Shown in pieces: positions 7,832 to 15,275 of a stretch of 21,798 nucleotides of DNA (its first letter is position 1; every line of letters begins with the position of its first letter). Below the pieces are notes generated by a model. It did no database searches, was not told where the DNA came from, and saw only the letters and a program-made list of their open reading frames with translations. The translations under genes were made by a program, and so were the position numbers. The stretch spans positions 1-21,798 of the forward strand of contig QZKK01000138.1 of NCBI GenBank assembly GCA_003599475.1. The letters are read 5' to 3'. This DNA is from Desulfobacteraceae bacterium. GTDB taxonomy: Bacteria > Desulfobacterota > Desulfobacteria > Desulfobacterales > SURF-15.

Positions 7832-10827
7832 CAGCGCTTGCTCTCCGTTTTCTTCGCCGGGTGCGATTTCAGGTGGTTGCGAATCAGGTTCTGAGCATCC
7901 CAAGGGTCGGCAATTTCGATGAAATCCCAGCGGCCGAAGCCGCCGTGCCTGTTTACGGCCGGAACCCAAAGCGTGCGGGCAGTGGTTACCTTTGCCGCCT
8001 TGTCTTTTTTCTTTTCTCCGGTGACCTCGATAATGAGGTTCAAGAGATCGCCGTTGCCGGAACCATCGTCAAGGCAGGCAATGAAATCCGGAATGTAATT
8101 CTTTTCCTCGCCATTGAATACATAAGGAATCGTGAAGCCGAGATGGGAATTTTTCACATACCGGCACACTTCGACCATATCCTCCAGGGTCTGAGCCATT
8201 TTCTGTTCCCATGAGTCGGTATCTGCCACCACATGCGAAACGTGGCATTTATCATGCCGTGTTGCATAGACCGGGCGGATCGTATCGAAATCGACGTGGC
8301 GGGTCGAGCCAAGCGAGTCATAGGGGCGAAGGATCGGCTTCAAGGCAGGAGTGCCGTCGCTCGACTGCACAATGGCTTTGTAAATGCGGTCGGCGGCGGC
8401 ATGAGCGTATTCGATCAGCAGGAGAAGCTGCGGAAACGTATGGTCTTTTAGCGTTACGCATTCTGCCAGCCAGCGTTTGGCAATGGCAAGCAGTTGCGGA
8501 AAAAGCCACGGTTTGTCGTTGCCGTCGTCATCCCGAAAGTAGCGCTCAAGGGTAAGTTTTGCGAGCAAAAAGGCGATTTCGTTGGAGCGGCGCCGTTTCA
8601 GGTCCTCCAGGCAATGTTTTTCAGTAGCTCCGACAATGGGGGACATTTCTGTTTCGGTCGGGATGTCGGCGGTCGAAAGTGAGAGCCTGGTATCTTCCGA
8701 AAAAGTTGCGTTCAGCCGTTCGCCGGGTACATCGTAACGGTAGCCCTGCAGACGGGGGAAGGTGATTTCACAGGAGATGCGGTTATCCAGGGCGCGCACC
8801 CGGGTCGGCATTGGGCCCGGCTCCAGCTCCCTAGTGGAACCGCTGCAGGGAATGAAAGAAAACGGAACGCCGTAAACCTCGGCATACTCGGGCGGATACC
8901 GGTCCAGGTCGGGCGGATAGGACATGCGCCGCAGCGCCCGGCCGACCACCTGCTCGCAAAGAAGCTGGGTGCCGAAAGCGCGTACCCCCAGGATATGGGT
9001 GACGGTGTTTGCATCCCATCCTTCCGTCAGCATGGAAACACTGACGACACATTTCACGTGCTCGCCCAGTTTCCCGGCTTTGCCGACGGTGTTCATCACC
9101 TCCCGGAGCAGGTCTTCATCCGTGAGATTATCGGTATCCCTTCCCGGAAAGCGCAGGCGATATTCTGCCTTGAATTCCTCGATTTCACGGGCGGCTATTT
9201 TTTTGAATTCCGCGCTCATGGCCTCGCCCGATTCAAGCTGGCGGCTGTCCACCAGGATCGTGTTGGGGCGCTTCAGCCAGCCGCCGCGGCTGTCGTCGTT
9301 TCGGAAGATGGGGAGCTGGCCGGCCTGAACAACGGTCGCATTGCCGATCGGCTTTTCCCAACCGGCAACATAGTCGAAAACAAGCTTCGAAACGTTTGTG
9401 TTGTTGCAAACCACGATGAAGACAGGCGAAGTCAGGCCCTTTGCCCTGGCCTCGTCGTTTTTCTCCCACAGACGATAATATTTCTCGTAATTGCTGTATA
9501 GGCTGTGCAAGGCTCCCTGAAGCTCTGCCGGCAGCTTGGGCTCGCCGCCGGCCGGCTGGGTCTTGCGGCCTTTTTTGGGCAGCTCCTCCCGGATGCGCAG
9601 CCACAGGTCACGGTAAGTGGGCTGCCCGCCGGTCATGGAATCGTCGGCTACGGGCACGCGCGGGACCTTTACAATACCGGCTTCAATGGAGTCGATCAGC
9701 GAAAAGTCGGAAACGACCCAGGGAAAGAGCGTGCCTTCCGGATAGCCGGAGCCGCGCAAAAAAAACGGCGTGGCCGAAAGGTCATAGATGACTTTTACAC
9801 CGATCTTGGCCTTTACAGCCTCGATGCCGGAAATCCAGACACGGGCCTCTTCTTCGCGCTGCCGGGCTTCCATGCGATCATCGCCGGTAAGTTTGATATC
9901 ATCCCCGTCCGGCTTGCGACGGTAGCAGTGGTGGGCTTCGTCATTGATCACGATAATATTTCTCTTGCTGCCGAGCTCGCGGCAGACACGGCGCACCATC
10001 TGATCCGGCGTTTCGGTGAAGGCTCCCGTTTGGCCCTTTGCAAGAATTGTTTTCGTGAGTTTTCCGGCAGCAACCTTTTCCCGCAACTGAAATGCATGGA
10101 AATTTGTGATGAGGATCTTTGCTCGGTCAAGCTGCTTTATCTGTTCGGCAGTGAGGATATCGCGCTGGCGGTAATAATTCTGCGGGTCATTCGGCAGCAG
10201 CACGCGCAAACGATCCCGGATTGTAATGCCGGGGGCAATCAATAGGAAAGTATCGGAGAAGCGGGCCGCTTTGGGGTCTGCCAGTTTGTTGAGGGCCTGC
10301 CAGGCGATAATCATCGCCATGACCACCGTCTTGCCCGAACCGGTTGCCATCTTAAAGGACACCCGCGGCAGGCCGGGATTCGATGTCTCATTTGCATCGC
10401 GAAGGTCGTTTTCAATCCAGGCGTCGCCAAATTTGCGGGCAACCTCGGTGATATAGATCGCGGTTTCGAGGGCTTCTATCTGGCAGAAAAAAAGCCTTTT
10501 TTCGCGGTCCCGATCGGTCCAGTACGCCAGCAGCCGGGCCGTCGTGGGTGTTACCCCGAGATAGCCCCCCTTCCGCCAAAGACTGACACGCCGCCGGACT
10601 TCATTGACGAACCGGTTTTCCTCGATGCGGTCCTGGGTCCACTCGGTTTCGAAAAGAGACTGCTGTTTTCCTTTTTTCTTGGGGCGGGCGATGGGCACGA
10701 AATAAGAGCTGATCCTGCGGCCGCTCACAGCTTCATTCGTGATACCCTCGTCGGTGAAGCGGAAATGGCGGGTAGGTTCTCGAAAGGGCGAATTCAGGAC
10801 CGGATTTTCGATAACAACCTGTTTCAT
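7831..10827 (-). CDS. DEAD/DEAH-box helicase-nuclease, type III Res-like restriction subunit
   Basis: A 998-residue superfamily 2 translocase joined to a nuclease. Motif I is MATGSGKT (160-167), motif II is DEAH (286-289), motif III is SATP (341-344), and a motif VI-like CEQVVGRALRR lies in the second RecA lobe. The C-terminal end carries a PD-(D/E)XK-like site: PDFI at 913-916, then IIEVTGEKKKD, in which E934-V-T936 takes the place of the usual E-x-K. Downstream lysines (939-941) might supply the missing charge. Members with this architecture are annotated in databases as BPTD_3080-type restriction endonucleases (from memory, not searched). The start ATG at 10827 has only a weak GAAGAA-like site. 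The gene overlaps the methyltransferase gene by one base, so the pair is almost certainly a coupled restriction-modification operon. Confidence 0.9.
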   Translation of the reverse strand: MKQVVIENPVLNSPFREPTRHFRFTDEGITNEAVSGRRISSYFVPIARPKKKGKQQSLFETEWTQDRIEENRFVNEVRRRVSLWRKGGYLGVTPTTARLLAYWTDRDREKRLFFCQIEALETAIYITEVARKFGDAWIENDLRDANETSNPGLPRVSFKMATGSGKTVVMAMIIAWQALNKLADPKAARFSDTFLLIAPGITIRDRLRVLLPNDPQNYYRQRDILTAEQIKQLDRAKILITNFHAFQLREKVAAGKLTKTILAKGQTGAFTETPDQMVRRVCRELGSKRNIIVINDEAHHCYRRKPDGDDIKLTGDDRMEARQREEEARVWISGIEAVKAKIGVKVIYDLSATPFFLRGSGYPEGTLFPWVVSDFSLIDSIEAGIVKVPRVPVADDSMTGGQPTYRDLWLRIREELPKKGRKTQPAGGEPKLPAELQGALHSLYSNYEKYYRLWEKNDEARAKGLTSPVFIVVCNNTNVSKLVFDYVAGWEKPIGNATVVQAGQLPIFRNDDSRGGWLKRPNTILVDSRQLESGEAMSAEFKKIAAREIEEFKAEYRLRFPGRDTDNLTDEDLLREVMNTVGKAGKLGEHVKCVVSVSMLTEGWDANTVTHILGVRAFGTQLLCEQVVGRALRRMSYPPDLDRYPPEYAEVYGVPFSFIPCSGSTRELEPGPMPTRVRALDNRISCEITFPRLQGYRYDVPGERLNATFSEDTRLSLSTADIPTETEMSPIVGATEKHCLEDLKRRRSNEIAFLLAKLTLERYFRDDDGNDKPWLFPQLLAIAKRWLAECVTLKDHTFPQLLLLIEYAHAAADRIYKAIVQSSDGTPALKPILRPYDSLGSTRHVDFDTIRPVYATRHDKCHVSHVVADTDSWEQKMAQTLEDMVEVCRYVKNSHLGFTIPYVFNGEEKNYIPDFIACLDDGSGNGDLLNLIIEVTGEKKKDKAAKVTTARTLWVPAVNRHGGFGRWDFIEIADPWDAQNLIRNHLKSHPAKKTESKR

Positions 10828-10859
10828 GTTTGATACATGTTCTTCGCCGAGCTTCTAAG

Positions 10860-10997
10860 GTGGATAAACTTAAGGACATTGCGGGCTGCCCGAGACACTG
10901 TTTTGAAATCAAAGTCCGCAGGGGCAGAAAGGCGTCTATCGTTCTGGATGATTTTCCCCTTCATGATGAAGACATCTCAGACCTGCCGTCAGGATGA
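10860..10997 (+). CDS. short open frame of about 45 residues, possible gene remnant
   Basis: Between the Res-like gene and the AAA ATPase gene a plus-strand frame runs from a GTG at 10860 to a TGA at 10995-10997. Its product has a protein-like look: VDKLKDIAGCPRHCFEIKVR, then GRKASIVLDDFPLHDEDIS. The CPRHC pair and the acidic tail are noticeable. The frame stays open upstream into the antisense of the Res gene and the GTG has no good ribosome site, so this may be the 3' end of a gene whose front was lost. I do not recognise the family. From 10998 to 11123 I see nothing. Confidence 0.3.
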   Translation: MDKLKDIAGCPRHCFEIKVRRGRKASIVLDDFPLHDEDISDLPSG

Positions 10998-11123
10998 GTC
11001 CGTCCAAATCGGTTGATGCCTCAAGTCGAATACAAAAATCTGGCAAGAGAGTCAATTATAAAGTGTGTGGTTGCGCAAGGTTACAGATTTGGATTCCAAT
11101 CGGGCGATGGCACCTTTATGTTC

Positions 11124-12272
11124 TCAGTTATCGTAGTTCCAGGTATCGCTGACTTCTGCAAGAGGGATCACCTGAATCTTTTCGGCCAGACGATAGGCTG
11201 CCTTTCCAGGATAGACGACCCACAGCCGCGCTAAATCAAGGTCTTCGACTGCCGTCTTCATGGATCGGGTCAACCTGGGGGCGTCTTCATACTTGAACTC
11301 CACCCCCCAGCTTTTTCCACGCGCCTGCCAGAAAAGATCGAGTTCCGCGCCGGCATGGGTGTTCCAGAAATAGAGCTCCCCATCTTCCTTTCCCAAGGTT
11401 CGGCAGACGCAATCGAGGGCAAAACCTTCCCAGGAGGCGCCGAGACGGGGCGAAGCGTACAGTTGCTCCGGGGTTTCAATGGACTGCAAAGCATGGAACA
11501 ACCCGGAGTCGCGCAGGTACAATTTCGGCCGTTTCACCAGGCGTTTTCCGATGTTGACAAACCAGGGCTGGAGGATTCGGACCATGAACGTTCCTTCAAG
11601 AATATCGCAGTATTTCCGCACGGTCATATCGGATACGCCGAAGGAACGGCCGATCTCCGAATAATTCAGAAGATGGCTATGGTAATGGCTCAGCATGGTC
11701 CAGAAGCGGCGAAGCGTCCGGGCCGGGATTGTGATCCCGAGCTGGGGGATGTCCCGTTCCAGAAAGGTCGTCACGTATTGATTCCGCCAGAGCAGGCTCT
11801 CATCGTCGGCGGCCGCGAGAAATGACCGGGGCAATCCTCCCCGGAACCAGAGGGTTTTAACGGCCCCGGGATCGATATCGCTGAAGCGGAAGCCGCCAAG
11901 CTGCAAATAGGCGATCCTCCCGGCCAGCGATTCAGAGCTCTGGCGAATCAAATCCCGAGATGCACTTCCCAGGATGACAAACTTGCGACTCTTCCCCTGG
12001 TCCACAAGGTAGCGCAGGAGAGGAAAAAGACCGGGCAGCCGCTGTATCTCATCGAGTACGATGAGTCCCGTCAGATCTTCCAGTGCGAGCTGAGGCTGAT
12101 CCAGGCGGGCAAGATCCTGCGGATTTTCCAGATCGAAATAAGAATCGGCGGCGAGCGTTCGAGCCAGCGTCGTTTTTCCGCATTGCCGGGGACCAAGAAT
12201 CACCGTGACGGGAAATACGGACATGAGCTTGGTCAATGTGGCCCGATCCGTTTTTCGGTCTATAAAGTTCAT
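11124..12272 (-). CDS. AAA family ATPase with C-terminal DUF4143 domain
   Basis: A 382-residue protein of the widespread AAA_14/DUF4143 family. The Walker A motif is GPRQCGKT (27-34), Walker B is LIVLDEIQR (70-78), and the typical LGSASRDL follows at 101-108. Middle residues about 205-260 resemble a winged-helix segment (YSEIGRSFGVSDMTVRKYCD). The C-terminal DUF4143 part contains AELDLFWQARGKSWGVEFKY, a pattern like a PD-(D/E)XK nuclease core. AGGGA lies a few bases before the ATG at 12272. The cellular role of the family is not settled; members are common in mobile and defence-rich regions. It is transcribed as a single gene in the same direction as the restriction-modification operon, about 300 bases away. 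Confidence 0.88.
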   Translation of the reverse strand: MNFIDRKTDRATLTKLMSVFPVTVILGPRQCGKTTLARTLAADSYFDLENPQDLARLDQPQLALEDLTGLIVLDEIQRLPGLFPLLRYLVDQGKSRKFVILGSASRDLIRQSSESLAGRIAYLQLGGFRFSDIDPGAVKTLWFRGGLPRSFLAAADDESLLWRNQYVTTFLERDIPQLGITIPARTLRRFWTMLSHYHSHLLNYSEIGRSFGVSDMTVRKYCDILEGTFMVRILQPWFVNIGKRLVKRPKLYLRDSGLFHALQSIETPEQLYASPRLGASWEGFALDCVCRTLGKEDGELYFWNTHAGAELDLFWQARGKSWGVEFKYEDAPRLTRSMKTAVEDLDLARLWVVYPGKAAYRLAEKIQVIPLAEVSDTWNYDN

Positions 12273-12346
12273 AATGCGTCCCTAAAGGGTATACCTTGAA
12301 AAGTCAAGCCTTATGTTTGATATTTCAAGGATTGGTGAGGCGGACT

Positions 12347-12611
12347 ATGAAGAAAAAAAAGCGAATCCGGATCAAGCGTCGTTGCCCTGGCAATCGCAGC
12401 CGCCCATCCGGTGTACGCGTTTGGCCCATCGGAGTTTGAGACTTACACATACGAGCAGTTCCGGGACTACTGGTATTCGGGCCGGGGTGAAATCTCCCGG
12501 TTCGCCCTGAAGCAGTCCCGTTACGGTGAAATCCATGAAGGGGACGCGGTGACCGTTTTCGTCACGGAAAAGGTAAACCCGGCTTTATCACTTCAATTCG
12601 GCCCCGAATAG
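12347..12611 (+). pseudogene. truncated, frameshifted copy of the secreted-protein gene at 15833
   Basis: Bases 12381-12582 match 15866-16067 at 191 of 202 positions with no gaps and encode the signal-peptide end and first mature residues (HPVYAFGPSEFETYTYEQFR and onward). After 12582 the match stops abruptly and a foreign frame ends at 12611, so about three quarters of the protein is missing. An ATG at 12347 is followed by AAG and a run of eight A (12353-12360). The reading frame joins the homologous part only if the run had seven A, which would give a signal-like N-terminus starting MKKKSESG. As it stands the fragment is frameshifted. Nearly all differences between the copies are silent, so both lineages were under selection before this one broke. 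Confidence 0.8.
12381..12582 (+). repeat. 202-bp direct repeat, left copy
   Basis: This segment is about 95% identical (11 mismatches, no gaps) to 15866-16067 in the same orientation. The two copies flank the whole toxin-antitoxin-type cluster. Recombination between them would remove about 3.5 kb. Confidence 0.9.
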
Positions 12612-12627
12612 TGCACCCAAGCGGTCA

Positions 12628-12656
12628 TTGACAATAGAGAGCATTCAACGGATACT
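12628..12656 (+). promoter_or_regulatory. sigma70-type promoter of the UPF0175 gene
   Basis: TTGACA at 12628-12633 and GATACT at 12651-12656 are separated by 17 bases. The -35 box is perfect and the -10 matches four of six positions. The ATG at 12693 follows with GAGG at 12682-12685, seven bases before the start. Confidence 0.5.
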
Positions 12657-12692
12657 AGCTTGGAATAAAATGACTTTTAAAGAGGTTTCGTC

Positions 12693-12950
12693 ATGGGAAC
12701 AAGACAGATCGTAATCGAAGTGCCGGAAAAGGTCCTGCTGGCAGAAAAGACGGATGAAGCCAGATTCAGCCGTGAATTGCCGATTCTGGCTGCCGTAAAG
12801 CTTTATGAGCTTGGGCGATTGTCTTCGGGGAAGGCCGCGGACCTGGCCGGCATGACCCCGCGTAGAATTCCTCCTCAGTTTAAACCGTTACCGCGTGTTT
12901 CCTCTCGCCTCCGAACTGGAGGATCTGGAAGAAGCCCATGCCGGAGACCT
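12693..12950 (+). pseudogene. UPF0175 family antitoxin-like gene, frameshifted
   Basis: The first 54 codons read like a UPF0175 protein: RQIVIEVPEKVLLAEK at the start, then LAAVKLYELGRLSSGKAADL and AGM, the usual helix-turn-helix region. At a run of four C (12856-12859) the frame breaks. Removing one C restores TRVEFLLSLNRYRVFPLASE and LEDLEEAHA, which is how the family continues. UPF0175 proteins usually act as antitoxins or small DNA-binding regulators, often beside PIN-domain DUF3368 toxins; no such partner is present. The right end is approximate, because the restored frame shows no stop until about 13158 and its later codons look non-coding. A sequencing error in the C run is the main alternative. 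Promoter and ribosome site are still good. Confidence 0.7.
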
Positions 12951-13345
12951 GCGTCCGGATGGTCTGCAACTCCTGCCTCAATCACTTGGACGTCAAGACC
13001 GCCCGGGCGGCCTGGTTGACGCGCGAGGAAATTTTTGTTCGCGGTCCTGCCGAAAATTGCCCTGCCAAAAGCGCGGCTATGCATTTCCATCGATTGCGGC
13101 GGGACTTCTGGATGCAGGCGGAAGGTATCGAAGGAGTGACCCGATTCGAGGGGATTGAGACGTCGCCTACAGCACCCATAAGGCAACTCCTTATTTCTGT
13201 TCGAAGGAAAAACGTATTGTCAATTAAATCAAGCCGAATTTGGCAGGGAAACCAAAAACAGTTGACATTTGGTGTTCAAAAAGGGCATAATTTCCCCCAT
13301 AGGATCACGAAATGTCAAGTTACGGCGAGACTGGATGCGGTTTGA
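12938..13345 (+). CDS. hypothetical protein with Cys-rich N-terminus, possibly degenerate
   Basis: A third frame opens at an ATG at 12938, inside the end of the UPF0175 remnant, with GGAAG upstream. Its first 70 or so codons have strong G/C preference at third positions like neighbouring real genes, and they encode a protein-like sequence with clustered cysteines (METC-like start, VCNSCLNHLD at residues 9-18, then GPAENCPAKS). After about residue 75 the codon use becomes AT-rich and the frame runs into the promoter region of the abiE pair, so the natural end may have been lost. I do not recognise a family. It could be a small metal-binding protein or a remnant of the partner gene. Confidence 0.35.
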   Translation: MPETCVRMVCNSCLNHLDVKTARAAWLTREEIFVRGPAENCPAKSAAMHFHRLRRDFWMQAEGIEGVTRFEGIETSPTAPIRQLLISVRRKNVLSIKSSRIWQGNQKQLTFGVQKGHNFPHRITKCQVTARLDAV

Positions 13346-13353
13346 CGTTTCGT
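13213..13353 (+). promoter_or_regulatory. four 12-bp boxes in two inverted pairs upstream of abiEi (putative AbiEi operators)
   Basis: A box close to ACGAAATGTCAA occurs four times: 13213-13224 plus (ACGTATTGTCAA), 13262-13273 minus (ACCAAATGTCAA), 13307-13318 plus (exact) and 13342-13353 minus (ACGAAACGTCAA). They form two inverted pairs with arms 37 and 23 bases apart. AbiEi antitoxins are known to repress their own operon by binding inverted repeats in the promoter, so these are the natural operator candidates. Binding is inferred, not shown. Confidence 0.6.
13262..13291 (+). promoter_or_regulatory. putative promoter of the abiE operon
   Basis: TTGACA at 13262-13267 and CATAAT at 13286-13291 are separated by 18 bases. 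The -35 box lies inside the second 12-bp box, so a protein bound there would block RNA polymerase. A weaker TTGACG lies inside the fourth box at 13342-13347. Confidence 0.5.
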
Positions 13354-13398
13354 GTCGATACAGGGGATATTTTCCCTTACTAAAGCACAAAACGTAAA

Positions 13399-14196
13399 AT
13401 GAAGACACTGGAATTCTTTGCAGCCCACCCGGTCTTTTCGCTCGATGAAGTGAGCACGGCTCTTGGGCTTTCCGGCGGTCGTGCGAGAACAGTCGAAAGA
13501 CTGAAATATCATGTGGAAACCGGGCGGTTGAAACTTGTAATCAGGGGGGTGTACGCAGTGGTTCCCCCAGGCGCAAAGGCGCAAGAGTTCCGGCCGGATC
13601 CCTTCCTGGTGGCGGCGGCATTCCGGCCTGAAGGTGTCTTTTCACACCACAGCGCCCTTGAACTTCAGGGTGTTGCTCACTCGGTATGGAACGAATGCAC
13701 CCTTTATGCAGAGGTGCGACGAAGGCCGCTTCTTATCAGTGGAACTACTGTGCGTTTCCTTGAACACCCGGCTCCCATGTGGTCGGAATCAGGCAGCCAT
13801 GTAGGCACGCGAAAAATCGAGCGGCAAGGCAAATTGCTTAGGACGACCGGACCCGAGCGCACATTGATCGAGGGATTTCGCAGGCCGGGGTTGGCAGGGG
13901 GACTGGAGGAACTGGTGACTTCTGCAAGTGGTTTTGCTGTTCTCGATCTTGCTCTTCTCGATGAAATCCTTCAGCGGTACGGCATCGCGAATCTGTGGGC
14001 GGCTATGGGCTGGTTTCTTGAACGCTTCCGCGAGACCTTCCATGTTCCCGAGGAGTTCCTGAACCATTTGGAGCGTCACCGCCCGCGTTCTCCTCACTAC
14101 CTCGAACGGAATCGACGCGGCGGTATGCTTGCGTCACGCTGGAATCTGATTCTTCCAAAGGAATTGATGCGACTGGAAGAACTGAATGAACCCTAG
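13399..14196 (+). CDS. abiEi: type IV toxin-antitoxin system AbiEi family antitoxin
   Basis: A 265-residue protein with an N-terminal winged helix-turn-helix (about 14-55: SLDEVSTALGLSGGRARTVE, then KLVIRGVYAVVPPG) followed by the AbiEi body, including FSHHSALELQGVAH (79-92) and TGPERTLIEGFRRPGLAGGL (149-168). AbiEi represses its own operon and counteracts the nucleotidyltransferase AbiEii in an abortive-infection type IV system. In type IV systems the two proteins are not thought to bind each other directly. The last 11 bases overlap the abiEii gene, typical of this pair. No clear ribosome site precedes the ATG at 13399. The length is normal for the family and no damage is seen. Confidence 0.88.
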   Translation: MKTLEFFAAHPVFSLDEVSTALGLSGGRARTVERLKYHVETGRLKLVIRGVYAVVPPGAKAQEFRPDPFLVAAAFRPEGVFSHHSALELQGVAHSVWNECTLYAEVRRRPLLISGTTVRFLEHPAPMWSESGSHVGTRKIERQGKLLRTTGPERTLIEGFRRPGLAGGLEELVTSASGFAVLDLALLDEILQRYGIANLWAAMGWFLERFRETFHVPEEFLNHLERHRPRSPHYLERNRRGGMLASRWNLILPKELMRLEELNEP

Positions 14197-15169
14197 TCGG
14201 GAATACTTACAGGCATGTTCGATCCAAACCGGCTACCAGATTGCCCCGCTGGAGAAGGTCGTCCGCCTGGGAGAAATGGCGGGAGACATCACGCGGCATC
14301 CGTTTCTCGGGAAGGTGCTTGCGCTCAAAGGCGGGACAGTGCTCAACCTCTGCTTCGGTCCCCCGAAAAGGCTCTCGGTTGATCTCGACTACAACTATAT
14401 TGGGAACTTCGGACGGGAAAAGATGCTTGAGGATCGGCCACGAGTGGAGGAGGCCATTTATGAGTTGAGCAGGCGACGGGGATATCAGCCCCAGCGATCC
14501 GCAGATTCATTTGCCGGACGAAAGATTTTTCTATCCTACCGATCGGTCATGGGGCCGGACGATCGAATCGAGGTGGACCTGAATTATGTCTTCAGGCTGC
14601 CGCTTGTTGAACTGGAGATCCGCGAACTGTGGCAACCCGGCGAACTGGATCGTGTTAAGGTTCGTGTCGTTGGAACGGAAGAACTGCTCGTGGGTAAATT
14701 GCTCGTCCTTCTGGACCGCAGCGCTGCAAGGGACGTTTGGGATGTGGCAAATCTCTCAACTGAAACGCTGGAGATGGTGCGATCGCGTCCATTCAGAAGC
14801 CGATTCATAGCCTTTTCCGCTATTCTGGATCATCCACTCCCCACATATACCAAGGAACGCCTGCAGAGCATCCTTACAGATCGTGCCCTTTCCGAAAACC
14901 TTGCCCCCATGCTGGCTTCCTCGGACCCGCCACAGCCTGCCGATCTCATCGATAGAGCTTGGGTCGTAATGCAGCAATTCCTATCCTTGGAGCCGCATGG
15001 GGAGGAATACGTTGCCGGCATATTGCGTGGGGAGTTGCTCCCCCACCTACTCTTCACACCCGGCTCCAAAGATACGAAAACAATAACCGAACATCCTGCT
15101 GTCCTGTGGAAGGTTCTCAATGTTCGCAACCATTTAGCAAAACAGAGCGAAAAGAGAAAAAACAGGTAA
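14186..15169 (+). CDS. abiEii: AbiEii family nucleotidyltransferase toxin
   Basis: A 327-residue member of the AbiEii nucleotidyltransferase family. Visible motifs are GGTVLN (49-54), RLSVDLDYNY with D66 and D68 as metal ligands, RIEVDLNY with D131, then K171 in ELLVGKLLVLLDR and the D183-x-x-D186 pair in ARDVWDVA. All key residues are present, so the toxin should be active. AbiEii proteins transfer nucleotides, and some modify tRNA to stop growth. The target here is unknown. The start overlaps the end of abiEi by 11 bases, which suggests coupled translation. It lies within a cluster of broken toxin-antitoxin-type genes, of which this pair looks like the one still whole. Confidence 0.88.
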   Translation: MNPSREYLQACSIQTGYQIAPLEKVVRLGEMAGDITRHPFLGKVLALKGGTVLNLCFGPPKRLSVDLDYNYIGNFGREKMLEDRPRVEEAIYELSRRRGYQPQRSADSFAGRKIFLSYRSVMGPDDRIEVDLNYVFRLPLVELEIRELWQPGELDRVKVRVVGTEELLVGKLLVLLDRSAARDVWDVANLSTETLEMVRSRPFRSRFIAFSAILDHPLPTYTKERLQSILTDRALSENLAPMLASSDPPQPADLIDRAWVVMQQFLSLEPHGEEYVAGILRGELLPHLLFTPGSKDTKTITEHPAVLWKVLNVRNHLAKQSEKRKNR

Positions 15170-15263
15170 ATTCACAATAGTGCAAATCAAGCAGGTTGCC
15201 CCTGTCATTAAAGAGACGGCAACAGAAACGATCGTTATCACCGTTTAAACGTTTTTCTTTTAG
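15168..15263 (+). pseudogene. C-terminal remnant of a DUF4258-like gene
   Basis: Directly after abiEii a plus-strand frame encodes VQIKQVAPVIKETATETIVI, then TV, a TAA stop (15246-15248), TFFF and a final TAG (15261-15263). Reading the TAA as a tyrosine codon would give an end like VITVYTFFF, the usual tail of DUF4258 proteins, which often precede DUF2283 genes exactly as here. The front of the gene is missing: the frame runs back into abiEii with no family-like sequence. It is therefore read as a 3' remnant with one nonsense change. The assignment rests on the tail motif and the neighbour, so it is moderate. Confidence 0.5.
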
Positions 15264-15275
15264 AAGGAGAGAGTC

